Shown here one piece after another: positions 8,532 to 16,404 of a stretch of 64,000 bases of DNA; within the stretch, counting starts at the first letter, position 1, and each line of letters begins with the position of its first letter. Where the stretch lies: positions 229,567 to 293,566 of the forward strand of contig NZ_JSZO01000008.1 in assembly GCF_000801955.1 (NCBI RefSeq), in the 5' to 3' direction. The DNA is from Ralstonia sp. A12. Lineage in GTDB: Bacteria; Pseudomonadota; Gammaproteobacteria; Burkholderiales; Burkholderiaceae. The notes under the pieces were generated by a model, which was given only the letters and a program-made list of their open reading frames with translations, had not been told where the DNA came from and did no database searches. The position numbers and the translations under genes were made by a program.

Positions 8532-9470
8532 ATGCACTTCGATTTCGCCGACTTACGATTGTTTTCACGTATCGCCGAGGAGCAGAACCTCTCTCGGGGC
8601 GCCCGGCGCGCGTTCCTATCACCGGCAGCAGCCAGCGCACGCCTGAAAGCATTGGAAGAACAACTCGGCACACGACTTTTCTACCGCGACAACAAGGGCC
8701 TCTCGCTCACGCCCGCCGGGGAAAAGCTACTGCGGCACGCCCGCGTGATCGAGCGCCAGTTCGAGCATGTTCGTAGTGATTTCGAAGAGTTCTCCAAGGA
8801 CGAGGTCGGGCATATCCGCATCTTCGCCAACACCACGGCGGTCACCGAATTCATGCCGGAGGTTCTGGCCACGTTCATGGCCGAGCGGCCCGCCGTGACG
8901 GTTGACCTACAAGAGCGACTGACTCGCGACATCATCCGCGGCGTGCTGGATGGCAGCGCGGACCTTGGCATCATCTCGGGCCCAGTCCAATCCGACGGGC
9001 TTGAAGTGGTGCATTTCAGCACTGACAAGCTCGTGCTCTGTACACCGATCGGGCACCCTCTGGCCACAGCCGATCGCGGCGTCGGATTCGCCGACACGCT
9101 GGACTATCCGCATGTGGGCCTCCACGAAGGCAGCACGCTACATGCGTTCCTCACAGAACTCGTGCGCGACCAGCGGCGCAAGCTGCAGATCCGTATTCAG
9201 GTCCGTAGCTTCGAGGCAATGTGCCGCATGATCGAAACCGGTGTGGGGATCGGTGTGGTGCCACTATCCGCTGCACTGCGGCACCGCAAGACCATGCAAC
9301 TTGAGCTTGTCGAACTGGCCGACGCCTGGGCCGTCCGAGAGCGTGCGGTCATCGCGCGCGATCTCGAGGGGCTTCCTGGTTGTGCGCGTGCGCTGATCGA
9401 TGAGTTGATCAAGGTGGCGCAGGCAGCCGGTGGCAGCGCTTCCATACCGTCGGACACCAGTTCGGATTGA
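8532..9470 (+). CDS. LysR-family regulator of the itaconate-type locus
   Basis: The 312-residue protein begins with a LysR helix-turn-helix (residues 4-62, including LSRGARRAFLSPAAASARLKAL) and continues into a periplasmic-binding-like effector domain (about 90-300). The start at 8532 is chosen because homology begins at MHFDF and GAGG lies upstream. It is divergent from the CoA-transferase gene, the usual layout for a LysR activator and target; itaconate-responsive LysR proteins (RipR/ItcR) are known at equivalent loci. I infer that it binds the shared 39-bp element seen at four promoters and responds to itaconate or a related acid. Confidence 0.85.
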   Translation: MHFDFADLRLFSRIAEEQNLSRGARRAFLSPAAASARLKALEEQLGTRLFYRDNKGLSLTPAGEKLLRHARVIERQFEHVRSDFEEFSKDEVGHIRIFANTTAVTEFMPEVLATFMAERPAVTVDLQERLTRDIIRGVLDGSADLGIISGPVQSDGLEVVHFSTDKLVLCTPIGHPLATADRGVGFADTLDYPHVGLHEGSTLHAFLTELVRDQRRKLQIRIQVRSFEAMCRMIETGVGIGVVPLSAALRHRKTMQLELVELADAWAVRERAVIARDLEGLPGCARALIDELIKVAQAAGGSASIPSDTSSD

Positions 9471-9501
9471 CACTAGTCAGCGCTTCAATGAATGCGCAGC
9501 G

Positions 9502-10395
9502 TTAGTCCACGCCGTCCACCTGGCACAAAATGCGATGGGCCAGGCGCAAGTGGGGTTGATCGATCATCCTGTCGCCCAGTCGAGCAACGCCAGACGCCCC
9601 ACCACTTGAGAACGCCGCCACAACGCTGCGCGCCCACTTGACCTCCTCGTCCTGCGGCAGGAACGCGCGATTGATGGCCTCGATGTGGGAAGGATGTGCC
9701 GCCGCCTTGGCGGTGAAACCGTCGCGCTTCGCCTGAGCGGCTTCCTGCTCGATCTGCTCGGGCATGGACAGACTCGTACTGACAGCATCGATGGCTTCGA
9801 TACCTGCCTGTGCCGCCGCCATCAGGCACATGGTTCGTGCCACGGAAAATGGTGCGGCGAGTTCGCGCCCTGTCTGTGACGAGAATGCCCCTAAATCTGC
9901 AGCCAGATCATCAACGCACCACATCAGAGCCCGCAAGCGCAACGACGCGTTTCTATAAGACGACAGGCCAAACACGCCTTCCGACGACTCTGTGGCCATC
10001 GCGATAATGCTTGTCTGCCACTCGCCGTTCAACATGGCGCACTCGAAGGCGGCCAGAAAATCGCTGAGACGATGGACGTCTTCGACGTTCCTGCATTTCG
10101 GTAGAACAATAGCGTTCGGGCGGTAAGGCATCACTGCCTTCAGGTCTTTCAGCAGGTGCCCGGAAGCCAGCCCATTCACACGTACCAGAAGCGCCGCGTG
10201 CATTGAGGTTCCGTGCGCGTCCAGGAACGTGGTGAGCTTGTGCCGGGCTTCGTCCTTTCCCCTTTCTGGCACCGAGTCCTCGAGATCGAATATCAGCCCG
10301 TCCGCCGGGGACTTCAGAGACGCGGCAAGCTTTCTCTCGCTGTCTGCAGGAACGAATAGCAGCGAGCGAAGGCGGGGTAGTGTGTCTGCGTACAT
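9502..10395 (-). CDS. second CitE-like HpcH/HpaI lyase
   Basis: This 297-residue CitE-family protein has LRSLLFVPADSERK at the N-terminus, FDLEDSV, a central IVLPKC strand and a C-terminal GFTAKAAAHPSHI block. It is clearly diverged from the lyase at 6290-7105 rather than a recent copy. The ATG at 10395 has GGAG about ten bases upstream, whereas the longer frame would need a TTG. It converges on the LysR gene and has its own upstream element at 10460-10498. It may act on the other citramalyl-CoA stereoisomer, on malyl-CoA or on a related thioester; sequence alone cannot decide. Confidence 0.78.
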   Translation of the reverse strand: MYADTLPRLRSLLFVPADSERKLAASLKSPADGLIFDLEDSVPERGKDEARHKLTTFLDAHGTSMHAALLVRVNGLASGHLLKDLKAVMPYRPNAIVLPKCRNVEDVHRLSDFLAAFECAMLNGEWQTSIIAMATESSEGVFGLSSYRNASLRLRALMWCVDDLAADLGAFSSQTGRELAAPFSVARTMCLMAAAQAGIEAIDAVSTSLSMPEQIEQEAAQAKRDGFTAKAAAHPSHIEAINRAFLPQDEEVKWARSVVAAFSSGGASGVARLGDRMIDQPHLRLAHRILCQVDGVD

Positions 10396-10459
10396 GTCGC
10401 TTGTCTCCGGAACTGTCAACGCGGGTCACCTAGTTTCGGGCGGTCACGCGTTCCGGTAA

Positions 10460-10498
10460 ATCTCGAATTTCCGATATAGACATTCACCAGAGCCAAAT
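10460..10498 (-). promoter_or_regulatory. weaker copy of the shared operator-like element
   Basis: The first eight bases (ATCTCGAA) are identical to the 17823 copy and the TTC at 24-26 is kept, but the second half is poor; I count about 20 of 39 matches. It lies 65 bp before the second CitE-like gene, a spacing close to the 60-75 bp at the stronger sites. This is inferred to be a low-affinity member of the same regulon. Confidence 0.4.
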
Positions 10499-10563
10499 AC
10501 GCAGGAGGCTGCTCTGCTGTGGAAGAAGGTGCTTAAGGTGGCTTAGGAAGCCACCCAACCGTC

Positions 10564-11982
10564 TCACCTGTACTCCTCTGCCTTCCCTTGCTTGCCAATA
10601 CGTAGCACGCTGAACAGGCTTGAGCATGCCGCAATTGCCGTGGCCATCCACAGTACGCCATGCATGACGGCGTCGCCGTCGAGTCCCAGGCGCTGCGCAG
10701 GTATAGCCATTGTTGCCATCATGACAGCGACAATGGCCGCCCCCAACGACTGCCCCAGCACCCGCGCGGTGGACAAGATGCCCGATGCTGCCCCGCTCAG
10801 CGACTTGGGCACGCTACTCAGCATCTCCCGGTTATTGGGTGCCTGAAACAGCCCGAAGCCAAGACCGCAGAGGGCGAGCCTCCACAAAATGTCGTGGATG
10901 GCCGGCTGCGCACCGAGGAGCGCGGTGGCTGCCAATCCGATGGCGAAGATCGCTGTGCCGATGCTCGATACGACAGTGCCGTCGAATCTATCAGCCAGCC
11001 GCCCCGCCAGCGGCGCGGCAAACACCACCGTGAGCGGCCACGGTGTAAACAGCAGTGCCGATGCAATCGCACTGCGCCCATACGTCGCCTGAAACAAGAA
11101 CGGCAGCGCGACAAACGCAAGCCCTTGCGCCGTGAACGATGCCAGCGAAGTCACGGCTGCCAACGAGAAGCGACTAGACGCGAAGATGGCCAATGGCAGT
11201 AAGGGTGCGGATGCCGCCCGCTGCGACCGGTAGAACAGCACCCCCGTCAGCAAACTGACCGCAGCCAGCAAACCGACAACCTGACTGGGCCAGCGCCCCG
11301 CTTGGTCGACTGCCGTAACGAGTGCAACCAGTGCGATGGTCGAAAGCACTGCGCCCCTTGCGTCGAACCCGCCGCCAGTTTCGTGATCGGGCGGCAGGTT
11401 GCGCCAAGCCAAGCCGATCGCCAACATGCCAAGGGGCAGATTGACAAGGAAGAGCCAGGGCCAGCCCAGCCCGGTCACGATCACACCACCCACCGTCGGC
11501 CCGGCTACCGTACCTACCGCCACCACGAGTGCATTGATACCGAGAATCGACCCAAGTAGATGCGCGGGGTAGATCCGCCGATACATACCAATACCGATGC
11601 TCACAATCGCGGCATAACAGAGGCCCTGTGCGGCACGAAACGCTACGAGCCACGCTAGCGACCCGGACATGGCGCAACCCAAGGACGTAACGGTGAACAC
11701 AGCCAGCCCCGCTACATAGACCCTCTTGCGGCCGACTACGCCGCCAAAAGCGGCGAAGCTCATCATGGTTGCCGCGCCGGCAATATGGTACGCATTGGCC
11801 ACCCAGATCACGGCCGACACCGACACCTCCAGATCGCGGGCGATGGTCGGCAGCGCCACGTTGACGATGGATGCATCCAGCGCCCCCATGAACACCCCCG
11901 CTAGGATCGCAAGCGCAGCGAACACCCGCTGGGGGACGGGAAGACCATCGAGGGTTGCATCATGGGTCAGAGCGTTGGGCAT
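10564..11982 (-). CDS. MFS transporter, DHA2 (EmrB/QacA) type
   Basis: The 472-residue protein has about fourteen hydrophobic segments. It carries the DHA2 N-terminal signature (LDASIVNVALPTIARDL) and the helix-5 motif-C region (TVAGPTVGGVI). Such pumps export drugs or organic acids using the proton gradient. It directly follows the alpha/beta hydrolase gene and so probably ends the leftward unit that starts with the ThDP decarboxylase. I prefer the ATG at 11982; a GTG at 11991 next to the upstream stop is the alternative. The exported compound is unknown and could be a product or toxic intermediate of this operon. Confidence 0.85.
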   Translation of the reverse strand: MPNALTHDATLDGLPVPQRVFAALAILAGVFMGALDASIVNVALPTIARDLEVSVSAVIWVANAYHIAGAATMMSFAAFGGVVGRKRVYVAGLAVFTVTSLGCAMSGSLAWLVAFRAAQGLCYAAIVSIGIGMYRRIYPAHLLGSILGINALVVAVGTVAGPTVGGVIVTGLGWPWLFLVNLPLGMLAIGLAWRNLPPDHETGGGFDARGAVLSTIALVALVTAVDQAGRWPSQVVGLLAAVSLLTGVLFYRSQRAASAPLLPLAIFASSRFSLAAVTSLASFTAQGLAFVALPFLFQATYGRSAIASALLFTPWPLTVVFAAPLAGRLADRFDGTVVSSIGTAIFAIGLAATALLGAQPAIHDILWRLALCGLGFGLFQAPNNREMLSSVPKSLSGAASGILSTARVLGQSLGAAIVAVMMATMAIPAQRLGLDGDAVMHGVLWMATAIAACSSLFSVLRIGKQGKAEEYR

Positions 11983-11991
11983 CGCTGGCAC

Positions 11992-12645
11992 TCAGATGCC
12001 CGCCGGGGCGGCGCGCTTCATGTGGGCGTAGTCCGTCACCAAGCGGCCAAGAACGCCAAGCTTGCCCGTGAAGAAATGATTGGCGCCCGGCACCACGACC
12101 ACCGGCAGCCCCTGCGGCCGCGCCCAGTCGAATACGGCAGTAGGCGACACGCGCTCATCCTGCTCGCCATGAATCACCAGCGTGTCGGCGGGAACGGGCG
12201 GCGTTTCGTAGGTGCGCTGGCCGTCGACCGTGCCCCAAGGCGTGCCAGCCAGTATCAGGCCATCCTGCGTGACGCTTTCGCGCGTCAAGGCAGCCGCGGC
12301 GTGTGCCATGACGAAAGCGCCGAAGGAAAACCCCGCCAACAGGAGTTGGCCCGCGTACGCCTGCCGGCAGTACCGAATGACTTCAAGCAGGTCTCCAACC
12401 TCGCCTAGCCCGCCATCGTGCACACCTTCTGACCGGCCGACGCCCCGAAAGTTGGGGCGCACCACCACGTAGCCGCAGGCGAGCAGCGCTTTGGCCATCT
12501 GATGCGGCACCTTGTGGCTGGCAGACCCGCCCTGCAACGGGTGCGGGTGGGCCACCACAGCAACACCCAGTGGGGTGTACGCCGGGACATCGATCAATAC
12601 TTCAATGTTTCCTGCCAACCCCGCCAGCAAGGTGGTTTCAGTCAT
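11992..12645 (-). CDS. small alpha/beta hydrolase
   Basis: The 217-residue protein matches the short COG2945-like hydrolases. It has HPHPLQGGS near residues 33-41 (oxyanion region), the nucleophile elbow GFSFG near residues 104-108, an acid in the VIHGEQDE strand and a late His in PGANHFF. All three catalytic residues are present. The gene lies 31 bp after the aldehyde dehydrogenase gene and 9 bp before the transporter start, so it is part of the operon. The substrate is probably an ester or thioester but cannot be named. Confidence 0.8.
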   Translation of the reverse strand: MTETTLLAGLAGNIEVLIDVPAYTPLGVAVVAHPHPLQGGSASHKVPHQMAKALLACGYVVVRPNFRGVGRSEGVHDGGLGEVGDLLEVIRYCRQAYAGQLLLAGFSFGAFVMAHAAAALTRESVTQDGLILAGTPWGTVDGQRTYETPPVPADTLVIHGEQDERVSPTAVFDWARPQGLPVVVVPGANHFFTGKLGVLGRLVTDYAHMKRAAPAGI

Positions 12646-12676
12646 GGATTGAGCTCCGATGCTTGCGCACCGTAGC

Positions 12677-14146
12677 TTATCGGATCGTGAACGGATTGCC
12701 TGTCGCCGCGCCGATGTTCACCCACACGCTCTTCGTTTGCAGATAACTCTGGATAGCGACCATGCCGTTTTCGCGCCCGAGACCCGAATCCTTGTAGCCG
12801 CCGAACGGCGACATGAAGCTCACGGCTCGATACGTGTTCACCCAGACGGTGCCCGCCTCGATGCGCTGAGGCACGCGGAATGCGCGGCCAATGTCGGATG
12901 TCCACACGCCAGCACCAAGTCCATAGCAACTGTCGTTGGCTATCGCAACAGCTTCATCCTCGTCTTTGAATCGCAGAATGGACAGCACGGGGCCGAACAC
13001 CTCTTCCTGTGCAATGCGCATCTTGGGCGTGACGCCGGTGAAGATCGTCGGCTCGACAAACCATTTTCCGCTTTCCGGTGCAGGACGGCCACCGCAGACG
13101 AGTTGTGCGCCCTCTCCCTGCGCGATGCCGATGTAGGAAAGCACCTTCTCATACTGCGCGGGCGTGGTGATGGGGCCCACCTGCGTGTCGGGCTGCGTCG
13201 GATCGCCGCGCTTGGCGGTCTTCGCGAGCGCCAACAAGCGCTCGATGAAGGCGTCATGAATCTCGTCCTGCAGCAGCAGCCGCGATCCCGCAATGCAGGT
13301 TTGTCCAGTGGCAGCGAAGATGCCTGACACCGCGCCGTTGACAGCATCATCCAGATTGGCATCGCTGAAGACGATGTTCGGCGACTTGCCGCCGAGCTCA
13401 AGGCTGACGTGCTTGAACTGCGCCGCGCACTGCTGATTGATGATGCGGCCTGTGGCATCCGATCCGGTGAACGTGACCTTTTTAACCTTGGGGTGGGTCA
13501 CAAGTGCAGAGCCGATGTCTGCTCCAAAGCCCGTTACCACGTTGAAGACGCCCGGCGGAAAGCCGGCCTCTTCGAACAGTTTGGCAAGCTCCAACGTCGA
13601 TGCCGACGTGAACTCGGAAGGCTTGGCCACAACCGTGCACCCGGCTGCCAACGCTGGCGCGATCTTCCAAGCCAACAGCATCAACGGCGAGTTCCATGGC
13701 GTGATGGCCGCGACCACACCGAGCGGCTCCGCGCGGGTGTAATTGAAGTAGCCCTTCTTGTCGAGCGGGATGACGGCGCCTTCAATCTTGTCCGCCAGGC
13801 CGCCGAAGTAGTAGAACCACTGCGGCAGGTAGTTTACTTGCGCGCGCATTTCGGCCAGCAGCTTGCCGTTGTCACGCACTTCGGTTTGTGCGAGGCGTTC
13901 GGCATCGCGCGTGATCAGGTCGCCCAGCTTCCGCAGGAGCGCGCCGCGCTGCGTGCAGGTCAACTCCGCCCACGGACCCGAGCGGAACGCGCGGTCCGCA
14001 GCCTCCACAGCGCGTTCGACATCTGCAGGCGTGGCGCGGGCAACCATCGCCCAGGGCTCGCCCGTGTATGGGTTGTGCGTTTCAAACCAGCGCCCATCGC
14101 TCGCGGGAGCGTGGGCGCCATCGATGAGCATTGGGTACTGCTGCAT
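12677..14146 (-). CDS. NAD(P)-dependent aldehyde dehydrogenase
   Basis: The 489-residue protein has all core aldehyde dehydrogenase parts: the ITPWNSPLML cofactor strand, FTGSDATGR, the general-base segment LELGGKSPN and the nucleophile segment GQTCIAGSR, plus a C-terminal PFGGYKDSGLGRENG. The ATG at 14146 is preferred to an upstream TTG. It sits 31 bp after a two-subunit 2-oxoacid decarboxylase, so the natural reading is that it oxidises the aldehyde made by that enzyme to an acid. Its closest known relatives include betaine-, vanillin- and hydroxymuconic-type aldehyde dehydrogenases, which do not narrow the substrate. Confidence 0.88.
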   Translation of the reverse strand: MQQYPMLIDGAHAPASDGRWFETHNPYTGEPWAMVARATPADVERAVEAADRAFRSGPWAELTCTQRGALLRKLGDLITRDAERLAQTEVRDNGKLLAEMRAQVNYLPQWFYYFGGLADKIEGAVIPLDKKGYFNYTRAEPLGVVAAITPWNSPLMLLAWKIAPALAAGCTVVAKPSEFTSASTLELAKLFEEAGFPPGVFNVVTGFGADIGSALVTHPKVKKVTFTGSDATGRIINQQCAAQFKHVSLELGGKSPNIVFSDANLDDAVNGAVSGIFAATGQTCIAGSRLLLQDEIHDAFIERLLALAKTAKRGDPTQPDTQVGPITTPAQYEKVLSYIGIAQGEGAQLVCGGRPAPESGKWFVEPTIFTGVTPKMRIAQEEVFGPVLSILRFKDEDEAVAIANDSCYGLGAGVWTSDIGRAFRVPQRIEAGTVWVNTYRAVSFMSPFGGYKDSGLGRENGMVAIQSYLQTKSVWVNIGAATGNPFTIR

Positions 14147-14177
14147 GGCGGCGCGGTCCAAAAAAACGATGAACGAA

Positions 14178-14774
14178 TTACAGCGGGGCGAAGCCCAGGT
14201 GTTGACGGAAACGGTTCTTCACGAACACGCCATCGCGCGGCGGCAGTGCACGCTGGCATTCCTCTGACGAGATGTACACCTGCGCGAGCGTCATCCCTTG
14301 GCGACGCTTGATGACTTCTACCAGTTCACCGACCTGCTCTGCGGATGAAATCTCCAGCGTGTTGGGCACGCCGAATGCCTTGGCAGCCGCAGCCAGGTTC
14401 GCACCCAGGCTCGTGTGGCTCTGCTGCATGCCGGTCTCGCCAAAGTGGCCGTTGTCCAGCACGACAACGGCCAGGTTGTCCGGACGCTGAGCAGCCGCGG
14501 TGGCGATGCTGCCCACGCCCATCAGTTGCTCGCCATCGCCGGTGATAGCGATGACCTGTTTGTCCGGCTGGGCAACTGCCAAGCCCAGAGCCACCGAAGT
14601 CGATCCGCCCATAGCGCCCCACAGGTAGAAATTGCTGGGGCGGTCGCCAGCGGCAAACACGTCGTAGGACGGTGAGCCGAGACCAGTCACAACCAGGGCA
14701 TCGGGAAACTGCTTGAGCAGCGCCGCCACGAAGGCCCGGCGGTCGATCGTACGTTGTTGAGTCGAGGTCGTCAT
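14178..14774 (-). CDS. ThDP-dependent decarboxylase, beta (PP-domain) subunit
   Basis: This 198-residue protein is a stand-alone pyrophosphate-binding domain. The ThDP motif runs from GDG at 79-81 to Asn108 in VVLDNGHFGETG, and GAMGGSTSVALGLA precedes it. Its size and pairing with a separate PYR subunit fit sulfopyruvate or phosphonopyruvate decarboxylase (ComE-like), which convert a 2-oxoacid to an aldehyde. The ATG at 14774 begins five bases after the alpha-subunit stop, suggesting coupled translation; a GTG 18 bases upstream is possible. No other genes of sulfonate or phosphonate metabolism are visible nearby, so the 2-oxoacid is unknown. Confidence 0.82.
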   Translation of the reverse strand: MTTSTQQRTIDRRAFVAALLKQFPDALVVTGLGSPSYDVFAAGDRPSNFYLWGAMGGSTSVALGLAVAQPDKQVIAITGDGEQLMGVGSIATAAAQRPDNLAVVVLDNGHFGETGMQQSHTSLGANLAAAAKAFGVPNTLEISSAEQVGELVEVIKRRQGMTLAQVYISSEECQRALPPRDGVFVKNRFRQHLGFAPL

Positions 14775-14779
14775 GATGT

Positions 14780-15313
14780 TCAGCGAATCCACTTTTTACG
14801 GCCAATGAGACTTTGGGAGAGCAGCACAGCCACGCGCTGGCCTGCATCGAATGCGGATACCAAGCCCGCATCAATGATCTCCGCTGCGTCTTCCGGTCGG
14901 TCAACGCGATAGACGGTGATACCCATCAGTTCGAGCGCGCGCTGCGTTGCGAGCCCCATGGGGGCTTGCCACGGGTTGAACTCGGCGTACTCACCGCGCA
15001 TGGTCACGATGGTCATGAACGGAAAGCGGCAGCTATCCAGCAGCGAGAACATGTTCACGCAATTGCCCACCCCACTGCTCTGCATCAGCAGCACAGCGCG
15101 CTGACCGCCGAGCCATGCGCCGCTCACAACGCCTACGCCCTCCTCCTCGGTCGTCAGGACGATGTCTCGAATGTCAGGGTCGGCGATCGCACGCTTGATG
15201 ACATGGGAATGCCCGGCGTCGGGCACATAGGCAACTTGCTCGACGTCGCGCTGCTTCAGTACCTGGAAGATGTCTTCATGCCAGGTCAGATGATCAGATG
15301 TGGGGTGATTCAT
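14780..15313 (-). CDS. ThDP-dependent decarboxylase, alpha (PYR-domain) subunit
   Basis: The 177-residue protein is a stand-alone PYR domain like ComD. It has AYVPDAGHSHVI and TTEEEGVGVVSGAW (the Glu that activates the thiazolium ring is expected among residues 56-58), then an LLMQSSGVGNCVN loop. It needs the following beta subunit to form an active site. It is first in the leftward operon, reading away from the LysR gene at 15438, with a palindrome between them. The decarboxylase-dehydrogenase order suggests conversion of a 2-oxoacid through an aldehyde to the acid one carbon shorter. Confidence 0.82.
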   Translation of the reverse strand: MNHPTSDHLTWHEDIFQVLKQRDVEQVAYVPDAGHSHVIKRAIADPDIRDIVLTTEEEGVGVVSGAWLGGQRAVLLMQSSGVGNCVNMFSLLDSCRFPFMTIVTMRGEYAEFNPWQAPMGLATQRALELMGITVYRVDRPEDAAEIIDAGLVSAFDAGQRVAVLLSQSLIGRKKWIR

Positions 15314-15387
15314 GGCGGTTCAGTGGGTTGATGGAACTGCGGAATGAATCATAGAATTGACTGGCAAGCTTTCTGAAATACAATTAT

Positions 15388-15423
15388 TTGATGGCTCAAT
15401 CACCGCTTGCGATAAGCCATCAA
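15388..15423. promoter_or_regulatory. LysR-type palindrome between decarboxylase operon and lysR
   Basis: Perfect 9-bp arms, TTGATGGCT at 15388-15396 and AGCCATCAA at 15415-15423, are separated by 18 bp in the divergent intergenic region. Part of the right arm with its flank (GATA, GCCATCAA, then GGCT) recurs near 19053-19073 ahead of the binding-protein gene. It is the probable site of the LysR protein encoded at 15438. Confidence 0.55.
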
Positions 15424-15437
15424 GAGGCTCACCCAGC

Positions 15438-16367
15438 ATGGACATCAGGCAATTACGCGCGCTTCTGGCCGTAGCGGAAACGGGCAGCGCCACCAAGGCT
15501 GCAGAGATGTTGCGCATCGTCCAGCCTGCGGTATCACGGCACATCCGGTTGCTGGAGGAGGAGTTCGGCGTCGAGTTGTTCGGCCGCGAGCGGCACGGCA
15601 TGGTGCTGACCGAGGCCGGCAAGACACTGGCGGAATATGGGCGGCGTGCGCTGCAGGAACTCGATCGCGCGCGAGCCGAAATCAAGCCGTCGAGCGGCGC
15701 GATCACCGGCACCGCGTCGCTAGGCTTGTTACCGAGCACATGCGAGCTGCTGGCGCCAGAACTGGTGGCTGCGATCAAGAACAAGCATCCGGCGTTGGTC
15801 GTGCGTCTCACTGCCGGCTATGCCGGCAACCTAGTGCAATGGTTGGAGGCGGGCGATGTGGACGTTGCATTGCTCTACGATGTGAAATCCAGTGCGGGCC
15901 TGCACCTGGAGCCGTTGTTGGATGAACGCCTCTATCTGGTTGGCCCGCCGGGCAGCGTGGCGCTGGACGACGTGCATGATGTCGCAGCGCTGCAAAACCT
16001 GCCGCTGATCCTGCCAAACGCGCCACATGGCCTGCGAACGGTCGTGGAACACGCCTGTGCCGTGGCCGGTATTACGCCAACGGTCGCGGTCGAGACCAAC
16101 TCGCTAAATCTGCAGAAATCCCTCGTAGCCGCTGGCTTTGGCTATACCGTCCTACCCACATCCGCCGTGTCAGAGGAAATCGCCAGCGGCGCGCTCGCTG
16201 CGGCCCCGCTGGATTCGCCGGACCTTTCGCGCCGCATCGTCTTGGCAAAACTCATGACGCGACGGGTGTCGCCAGCGGCCAACGTCGCCTCGTTGGAGCT
16301 TGTGGCGCTTGCGCGGCGACTCGTACTGAGCGGCGCTTGGCCGGGCGCGAGCTGGGTCGGTACGTAG
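15438..16367 (+). CDS. LysR-family regulator of the decarboxylase-dehydrogenase operon
   Basis: The 309-residue protein starts MDIRQLRALLAV, a typical LysR beginning, with the helix-turn-helix around residues 17-40 (SATKAAEMLRIVQPAVSRHI) and an effector domain from about 92. The start is set where homology begins. It is divergent from the ThDP decarboxylase operon across 124 bp holding a perfect palindrome, so regulation of that operon is the simplest inference. It resembles the NAC/CynR-like branch of LysR proteins, but the inducer is not predictable. Confidence 0.87.
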   Translation: MDIRQLRALLAVAETGSATKAAEMLRIVQPAVSRHIRLLEEEFGVELFGRERHGMVLTEAGKTLAEYGRRALQELDRARAEIKPSSGAITGTASLGLLPSTCELLAPELVAAIKNKHPALVVRLTAGYAGNLVQWLEAGDVDVALLYDVKSSAGLHLEPLLDERLYLVGPPGSVALDDVHDVAALQNLPLILPNAPHGLRTVVEHACAVAGITPTVAVETNSLNLQKSLVAAGFGYTVLPTSAVSEEIASGALAAAPLDSPDLSRRIVLAKLMTRRVSPAANVASLELVALARRLVLSGAWPGASWVGT

Positions 16368-16404
16368 CCCGTCGCGCCGGAAAAGCTGTTCGCTCGACCG
16401 TCGG

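Noticed and set aside
14178..15313. Naming the ThDP subunits sulfopyruvate decarboxylase comDE
   Set aside because: The fold fits, but no sulfolactate, sulfoacetaldehyde or phosphonate genes are nearby, so the substrate is not supported.
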